This document shows positions 1 through 5,800 of a stretch of DNA of 7,493 nucleotides, piece by piece. How positions within the stretch are numbered: the stretch's first letter is position 1; each line of letters begins with the position of its first letter. The notes beneath the pieces are model-generated. The model was not told the DNA's origin. It made no database searches and saw only the letters and a program-made list of their open reading frames with translations. The position numbers and the translations under genes are program-made. Origin of the DNA: Streptosporangiaceae bacterium. Lineage in GTDB: Bacteria > Actinomycetota > Actinomycetes > Streptosporangiales > Streptosporangiaceae. The stretch covers positions 1 through 7,493 of the forward strand of contig JASIBM010000520.1 of assembly GCA_030045175.1 (NCBI GenBank), in the 5' to 3' direction.

Positions 1-2877
1 CCGCTGCCGACGAGCACCCAGGCCGCCAGGTTCGACCTGGCGGTCGAGGCGAGCGGGCAGGGCAGCCAGCTATCCCTGACCCTGGAGTACGCCGCGGACC
101 TGTTCGACGCGGCGACGATCGCACGGCTGGCAGGGCAGCTCACCAGGCTGCTTGCCCAGGTCGCCGCGAACCCGTCCCGGCCGGTCGGTGAGCTCGACCT
201 GCTCGGCCCGGCCGAGCGCGATCGCCTCGTCTATGAATGGAACGCGACGGCGGCGCCGCCCGCCGGGCCGACCAGCCTGGCCGGGCGCTTCGAGGCCGTG
301 GCGCGCGAGCGACCCGGGCAGCTCGCCGTCGTCGGCGACGGCCAGGCACTGGACTACGCGACCCTGGACCGCCAGGCCAGCAGGCTGGCCCGCGCGCTGC
401 TCGCCCGGGGCGTCGGCCCCGATCAGGTGGTCGGCCTGCACGCGGCGCGCACGCCGGCGCTGGTCGTCGGCATGCTCGGCATACTCAAGGCCGGCGCCGC
501 CTACCTCCCGCTCGACCCGGTCTCCCCGCCTGAGCGGCTGGCCGCGATGGTGGCGGACACCCGGCCCGTGCTGGTGCTGAGCGACGCCGAGCATCCGCCG
601 GACGGCTGGGAGTCACTCGCGGCCGTGCAGGCGCGCGGCGAGCGAGACGACCCGCCGGCGGTCAGCGTGCACCCGGCCAGCCTGGCGTATGTCATCTGCA
701 CCTCCGGCTCCACTGGCCGTCCTAAGGGTGTCGCCGTCGCGCACGGGAGCGTCGCCAACCTGCTCGACCACTGGATCGCGCGAATGGGCCCGCTGCCGGG
801 CGAGCCCGCGATGCTGTGGTCGAGCGCGGGCTTCGACGTCTCGATCCAGGAGATCTTCCTCCCGCTCACCACCGGCGGCACCCTGCACCTCGTCCCCGAG
901 GAACTGCGCGCCGACCCGGAGGCGCTGACCGACTGGATGCGGGCCAGCCGGATCGCCCATGCCTACCTGCCCCCCGCCTTCGTCCGGTGGATCGGCGAGG
1001 ACCCCGCCAGGCGCCTGGACGGCCTGGCCCTGCGCCAGCTCCTGGCCGGCGTCGAGCCGCTGTCCGAGCTCGGCCTGCACCGAGCCGAGCAGGCCCTCCC
1101 TGGCCTGCGGGTACTCAACGGCTACGGGCCGACCGAGGCGACCAACTACTGCACCTGCTACACCGGGCCAGGTCCGGTGGCGCGCACCTGCCCGATCGGC
1201 AGGCCACTCGCCAACACCCGCATCTACCTGCTCGACGAGCGCGGCGGGCCGGTGCCGGTCGGGGTCGCCGGCGAGATCCACGTGGGCGGGGCCGGGCTCG
1301 CCCGAGGCTACCTCGGCCAGCCCGGCCTGACCGCCGAGCGCTTCGTCCCCGACCCGTTCAGGCCCGGGATGCGGATCTACCGGACCGGCGACCTGGCCCG
1401 CTACCTGCCAGACGGGAACATCGAGTTCCTCGGCCGCCTCGATGACCAGGTCAAGCTCCGCGGCTTCCGGATCGAGCCGAGCGAAGTGGAGGCCGCGCTG
1501 CGGGAGCAACCGGACGTCAGCGACGCGGCCGTGGTCGTTGACCGCGAGGACGGTGTTGACGGAGAGAACGGCGGCGAGCAGCGGCTGGTCGCCGCCGTCA
1601 GCCGGGGCGATGCCGAGCCAAGGCTGACGAGCGAGTGGCGCGAGCTGCTGTCACCGCGCCTGCCTGGCTACATGATCCCGGCGCTGTTCGTCGAGCTGCC
1701 GCTGCTGCCGCGCACGGCCACGGGCAAGCTCGACCGGGCCGCGCTGCTCGCCAGCGCCCGCGCGCAGGCGCGGCTGCGCGTCAACCAGGCCAGCCCGCGC
1801 GACCAGATCGAGCTGACGCTGTACCAGATCTGGAAGCGGCTGCTGCTACACCCCGACATCGGCATCAGCGACAGCTTCTTCGACATCGGCGGCACGTCGA
1901 TCTCGGCGATCAAGCTGGTCCACGCGATCGGGGAGAAGTTCGGCCAGGCACTGCCGGTGCGCGACGTCATGCTCTACCCGACGATCGAGGCGCTCGGCGG
2001 GCGACTGCGCCACGGCTCCCCCGGCCAGCCGCCGAGCAACCTGATCGAGTTCCGCGCCGGGACCGGCACTGGGACCAGCACTGGGACCAGCACTGGGCGC
2101 GTGATCTGCGTGCACCCGGCTGGCGGCACGGCCTTCTGCTACCTGGCTCTGGCGAAGGTGCTCCCGGAATCCTGCGGCGTCTACGGCATCCAGTCACCGG
2201 GCGTGAACCCCGGCGAGGAGTTCCTGCCGACGGTGGAGGCGATGGCGCGGTCGTACCTGCGGCTGACCGAGCACCTGCACGACGGCCCGGTGGTGCTCAC
2301 CGGCCTGTCCTACGGCGGCCTGGTGGCCTACGAGATGGGGCGAAGGCTGGCCCTGGCGGGCCACCGCGAGGTCAGCGTCATCCTGCTCGACACGCTCGGC
2401 ACCGACGACCCGGCCGCCAGGGCCGCGATCGCGCCGGTCGACCTCGCCGAGTTCCGCGACAAGCTGGTCAAGTTCAACGGCATGTACCCGGGTATCGACG
2501 ACAGGCAGATCGAGCAGTACTTCCGCATCTACAACCACAACAGGCTCACGATGCGCGACTACCTGGCGCCGCCAGGACCGGCCAGGCTGGTCTTGCTGCA
2601 GGCGACGGCCGAGCGGGACGAGGCGTTCCTGCGCGAGGTGCGCGAGTTCTGGGCCAGGCGCACTCCGGGCGAGCTGGCCGTGGAGTTCACCGAGCGGGAC
2701 CACTGGGAGCTGCTGGAGAGCGACGAGGTCTGGCGGGTGGCAAGCATGCTGCGCGGCGAGCTGGACCGGATGGCGCTCCTGCGTCCGGTCCCCCCTGGCC
2801 AGCCGGGCGGGGGGCTGCGGGGGGTCGTCCCCCCAGGACAGCACCGCGCGCGGAAGCAGTTATGGAACACCGCCTAG
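1..2877 (+). CDS. NRPS termination module, 3' part (C-A-PCP-TE); 5' end outside window
   Basis: The reading frame is open from base 1 to a TAG at 2875-2877, giving 958 residues with no start in view. Residues 1-80 are the end of a condensation domain. Residues about 88-590 are a complete adenylation domain: A3 TSGSTGRPKG at 234-243, A4 FDVSIQEIF around 278-286, A5 NGYGPTEATNY at 373-383, A7 YRTGD with Asp464, and A10 TGKLDR with Lys576. Pocket residues read as D279, V280, Q283, Y322, L348, G350, G374, N382, Y383, K576, for which I cannot name a substrate. A PCP follows, with DIGGTSI and phosphopantetheine Ser633. A Gly-Thr-Ser linker (about 687-700) leads to a type I thioesterase (701-929) with GLSYGG Ser770, Asp797 and His901, so the catalytic triad looks complete. 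The protein should add the last residue and release the peptide by hydrolysis or cyclisation. The final 29 residues are an unusual tail derived from a DNA repeat. Gene 2 starts inside this tail. NRPS identity is certain; substrate and release mode are not. Confidence 0.97.
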   Translation, partial: PLPTSTQAARFDLAVEASGQGSQLSLTLEYAADLFDAATIARLAGQLTRLLAQVAANPSRPVGELDLLGPAERDRLVYEWNATAAPPAGPTSLAGRFEAVARERPGQLAVVGDGQALDYATLDRQASRLARALLARGVGPDQVVGLHAARTPALVVGMLGILKAGAAYLPLDPVSPPERLAAMVADTRPVLVLSDAEHPPDGWESLAAVQARGERDDPPAVSVHPASLAYVICTSGSTGRPKGVAVAHGSVANLLDHWIARMGPLPGEPAMLWSSAGFDVSIQEIFLPLTTGGTLHLVPEELRADPEALTDWMRASRIAHAYLPPAFVRWIGEDPARRLDGLALRQLLAGVEPLSELGLHRAEQALPGLRVLNGYGPTEATNYCTCYTGPGPVARTCPIGRPLANTRIYLLDERGGPVPVGVAGEIHVGGAGLARGYLGQPGLTAERFVPDPFRPGMRIYRTGDLARYLPDGNIEFLGRLDDQVKLRGFRIEPSEVEAALREQPDVSDAAVVVDREDGVDGENGGEQRLVAAVSRGDAEPRLTSEWRELLSPRLPGYMIPALFVELPLLPRTATGKLDRAALLASARAQARLRVNQASPRDQIELTLYQIWKRLLLHPDIGISDSFFDIGGTSISAIKLVHAIGEKFGQALPVRDVMLYPTIEALGGRLRHGSPGQPPSNLIEFRAGTGTGTSTGTSTGRVICVHPAGGTAFCYLALAKVLPESCGVYGIQSPGVNPGEEFLPTVEAMARSYLRLTEHLHDGPVVLTGLSYGGLVAYEMGRRLALAGHREVSVILLDTLGTDDPAARAAIAPVDLAEFRDKLVKFNGMYPGIDDRQIEQYFRIYNHNRLTMRDYLAPPGPARLVLLQATAERDEAFLREVREFWARRTPGELAVEFTERDHWELLESDEVWRVASMLRGELDRMALLRPVPPGQPGGGLRGVVPPGQHRARKQLWNTA
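2059..2097 (+). repeat. 12-base tandem repeat (3 units) coding the PCP-TE linker
   Basis: The units are GGGACCGGCACT (2059-2070), GGGACCAGCACT (2071-2082) and GGGACCAGCACT (2083-2094), then a final GGG. The first unit differs from the others at one base. Each unit is four codons, so copy number can change without loss of frame. The encoded linker is GTGT-GTST-GTST-G, a flexible Gly/Thr/Ser spacer between the carrier protein and the thioesterase. Confidence 0.93.
2788..2844 (-). repeat. GC-rich hairpin repeat, copy 1, forming the TE C-terminal tail
   Basis: The reverse complement of this segment matches 6383-6439 at 51 of 57 bases by my hand alignment, without gaps. In gene 1 it is read as VPPGQPGGGLRGVVPPGQ, a proline/glycine tail after the last helix of the thioesterase and not part of the usual TE fold. 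On the minus strand it has an open frame reading LSWGDDPPQPPARLARGD, almost the same peptide as one frame of copy 2. I saw no target-site duplication or transposase. Confidence 0.85.
2819..2834 (+). other. GC hairpin just upstream of the second gene's start
   Basis: Six G (2819-2824), loop TCGT, then six C (2829-2834) form a perfect 6 bp G-C stem within repeat copy 1. It ends 17 bases before the GGAAG site and 27 bases before ATG 2862. No T-tract follows, so it does not look like an intrinsic terminator. It could pause ribosomes or stabilise the RNA at the gene junction, but that is inference. Confidence 0.55.
2852..2856 (+). promoter_or_regulatory. Probable ribosome binding site for the second NRPS gene
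   Basis: GGAAG sits 5 bases before the ATG at 2862, inside the last codons of gene 1. It is an imperfect match to GGAGG with rather short spacing. Because the first gene ends 13 bases after the start codon, ribosomes finishing gene 1 could also re-initiate here. The site favours ATG 2862 over the in-frame GTG at 2886, which would remove the first conserved residues of the A domain. Confidence 0.6.
2860..2862 (+). promoter_or_regulatory. TTA leucine codon overlapping the next gene's ATG
   Basis: In the gene 1 frame the end reads CAG TTA TGG AAC ACC GCC TAG, so the fifth-last codon is TTA. Its final A is the first base of the gene 2 ATG (TTATG). I scanned both genes for TTA in frame and found no other. 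The other occurrences, near 4630, 5099 and 5404, are out of frame. In Streptomyces, TTA is read by the developmentally controlled bldA tRNA, so this codon could delay termination of gene 1 and coupled initiation of gene 2 until bldA is active. The codon is seen directly; the regulatory role is inference. Confidence 0.5.
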
Positions 2878-5800
2878 TCGCTGGCGTGCTCGCCGTTGCC
2901 CGCCGTGCCCCAGAATCGACGGCGGTGGCCGACGGCGAGCGCCGCATGCGCTATCGCGAGCTTGACCTTGCCAGCGCGGCAGTGGCAGCGGCGCTGCGCC
3001 GCCGCGGGGTGCGGCCAGGCGACGCCGTCGCGGTGCGGCTACCGCGCTCCGCGCGACTGGTCGTCGTCATGCTAGGGATCAGGCGGCTCGGCGCGACCGT
3101 CGTCCCGCTCGACGCGCAGAGCCCGCCGGACCGGCTGCGCCACATCCTGGCAGACTCGGGCAGCACCGCGCTGGTCGGGGACGGGCCGCCGGATGAGCTG
3201 GCCGCAGGGACGCGATGGGTCGCCGTCGCCGACCTGATCGCCCCCGCCGGCGACGGCAGGGACAGGGGCGCGCTGCCCGGTGACGCGGGGGCGCCGGACG
3301 AAGCGGAGGTAGCGTTCCTCTTCTATACCTCTGGCACCACCGGCCAGCCCAAGGGCGTGGAAGTGCTCGATGCCGGGATCACCCGGCTGGCCAGGACCGG
3401 CTACATCGACCTGGCCGAGGGCGCGCGGTACGCATGCCTGTCCAACCCGGCCTTCGACGCGCTCAGCTTCGAAGTCTGGACCCCGCTGCTGACCGGCGGC
3501 TGCTGCGTGATGCTGGACGACGAGACGATCGCCGCGCCGCGCGAGCTGGCCAGCGCGCTGCGGCGCGAGCGCATCGACGCCATGTTCGTCACCGCGGCGC
3601 TATTCAACGCGGTAGCGCAGGCGGTGCCGGACTGCTTCGCCACGGTCGGCCAGGTGATCGTCGGCGGCGAGCAACTCAACGCGGGCCTGATCCGGCGCTG
3701 GTACGCGCGCAACCCGTCCAGCGGCACCCAGCTCTACAACGGGTACGGCCCGACCGAGGCGACCACGTTCTCGCTCAGCTACCCGATCCCGCGTGACTTC
3801 GCCGGCGACATGATCCCGGTCGGCCGGCCGCTGCCAGGCACTCGCGCGCTGCTGGTCGCCGATGACTCGCGGCTAGCCGATCCAGGCGAGGTCGCCGAGC
3901 TGTACATCGGCGGGGAGGCGGTCGCCGCCGGATACCGGAACCTGCCGGCCGAGACCGCCAGCCGGTTCGTGCGCCTGCCCTGGCACGATGGCGGCACCGA
4001 TAGGTTCTACCGCAGCGGCGACCTGGTCCGCCAGGGCGCCGACGGCCTCGTCGTGTACCTCGGCCGGGTCGACAGGCAGGTCAAGGTGCGCGGCTTTCGC
4101 ATCGAGCCCGAGGAGGTCGAGCGCCGGCTCGCCGCGCACCCTGCCGTCGGGCAGGCGCACGTTCGCACCCGTGAGGATCCGGCGGGCGGGCCGCGAGAGC
4201 TGCTCGCCTACCTGGTCGCCGACAACGGCCTGAGCTACGCCGAGCTCGACCGGCACATGGCGGCCACGCTGCCCGCCTACATGCGGCCCCACAGGATCTA
4301 CCTCGTAGACGCGCTGCCGCGCACCGCGAACGGCAAGGTAGACGGCGAGGCGCTGCTGGCGCGCGAGCACCTGCCCTGGCGCCCGGATGGCGCCGACCCG
4401 GCGGCCAGCGCGTGGCAGCAGGAGGTGATCGACCTCGTCGCCGAGGTGCTAGGCACGGCAAGCCTGCGGCCGGGTGATTCCTTCCTCGCGGTCGGCGGCG
4501 ACTCGCTCGGATCGCTGCGGCTGAGGTTCGCGATCCGCGAGCGGTGGGGGTGCGACCTGCCGCAAGCGCTGGTCCTGGGCGCCGACCTGGCCGGAATCGC
4601 CGAGGCCGTCACGGCAGCGCGGACGGCAGCCGAGCTGCCTTACCCGGCGCTGGACGACCCCACCGGGGCGCGCTCGGCGCCAGCTACCTCCGAGCAGCAG
4701 CGGTTGTGGCTGCTCGGCCAGCAAGACCCTTCGTCGTGCGCCTACAACGTGGGCGTCGCCTTCAGGCTGGCCGGGCCGGTGGACGAGGGCAGGCTCCGCA
4801 CGGCCGTCTGCCGGCTGATCGAGCGCCACCCGGCGCTGCGCACCGCGTTCGAGCCAACCGCCGATGGCCTGCGCCAGCGCGTCGGCGAGCCGTACGACCC
4901 GTGGCTGGACCCTGGCCCTGGTGACTGGCGAGCGGTCGCCAGGCGCCTGCACGCCACGCCGTTCGACCTGTCGCAGCGCAGGCTGATGCGGGCGTGCTGG
5001 CTGCCGGGCCATGCCGGAGGGACGCTGCTCCTGCTCGCGCACCATATCGCCGTCGATGGCTGGTCCCTGACGGTGCTGTTCGGCGAGCTGTCGGCGGATT
5101 ACGCGGGCGAGCCAGTGCCAGATGGGGCGCCGACCCCGCTTGACTATGCCGCCTGGCAGGCCGAGTGGTTCGGCTCGCCTCCATACCAGGCGCACCGCGC
5201 CGCGCTGCGCGACCACTACACCACGGCCGACGAGGCCGGCGAACCGCTCGCTCCCGATCCCGCCGCCGGGCCGGGCCGCCCCCGGCTGCTGGTCACCTCG
5301 ATCGCCCCGCCGCGCCGCGCGGCGCTCGGCGAGCTGGCCGCGTGGCTCAGGCTGACCACCTTCGAGCTGCTGCTTGGGCTCTTCTCCTGGAGCGCCTACG
5401 GCGTTACCGGCCGGACCCGGCCGCGCGTGGCGAGCCCGGTGGCCGGCCGCCCGGCCGCCGAGCTGGCGGCCAGCGTGGGCATGTTCGCCAACACAGTCAT
5501 CCTGCCGCTGGCCGTGGCACCCGCCGAGCGGCTGCGCGCCCAGCTGCGCAGGCACGCGGCGAACGTGCGGGCCGTGCTCGACCGGCAGGACGTCGCGCTC
5601 GCCCACGCAGTGGACGACCACGACTTCAGGTCCGGCGGCCCGCTTTTCGACTTCATGGTCGTGCTTGACAACACCGACTTCGGCGCGCTGCGCCTGCCAG
5701 GCTGCGACGCCGCGCCCGCCTGGCTCGCTCCCGCCGGGGTCAAGTGCCCGCTGACCTTGTCGGTGGTCCAGCACGGAGGCGGCCTGGACTGCCTGTGGGA

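Noticed and set aside
298..300. GTG as start of gene 1
   Set aside because: The same frame is open back to base 1 and codes for a recognisable C-domain end, so the GTG is an internal valine near the A-domain start.
613..1509. 298-codon minus-strand open frame opposite the first A domain
   Set aside because: Shadow of gene 1, with no motif or plausible start context.
2819..2834. Intrinsic terminator between the genes
   Set aside because: A G-C hairpin is present but no T-tract follows, and it lies within coding sequence ahead of an overlapping gene.
4680..5060. Dual epimerisation/condensation domain after the GGDS carrier protein
   Set aside because: GGDS carriers often precede epimerases, but the N-terminal motif is a standard SEQQRLWLL condensation signature and no extra dual-type His motif is seen.
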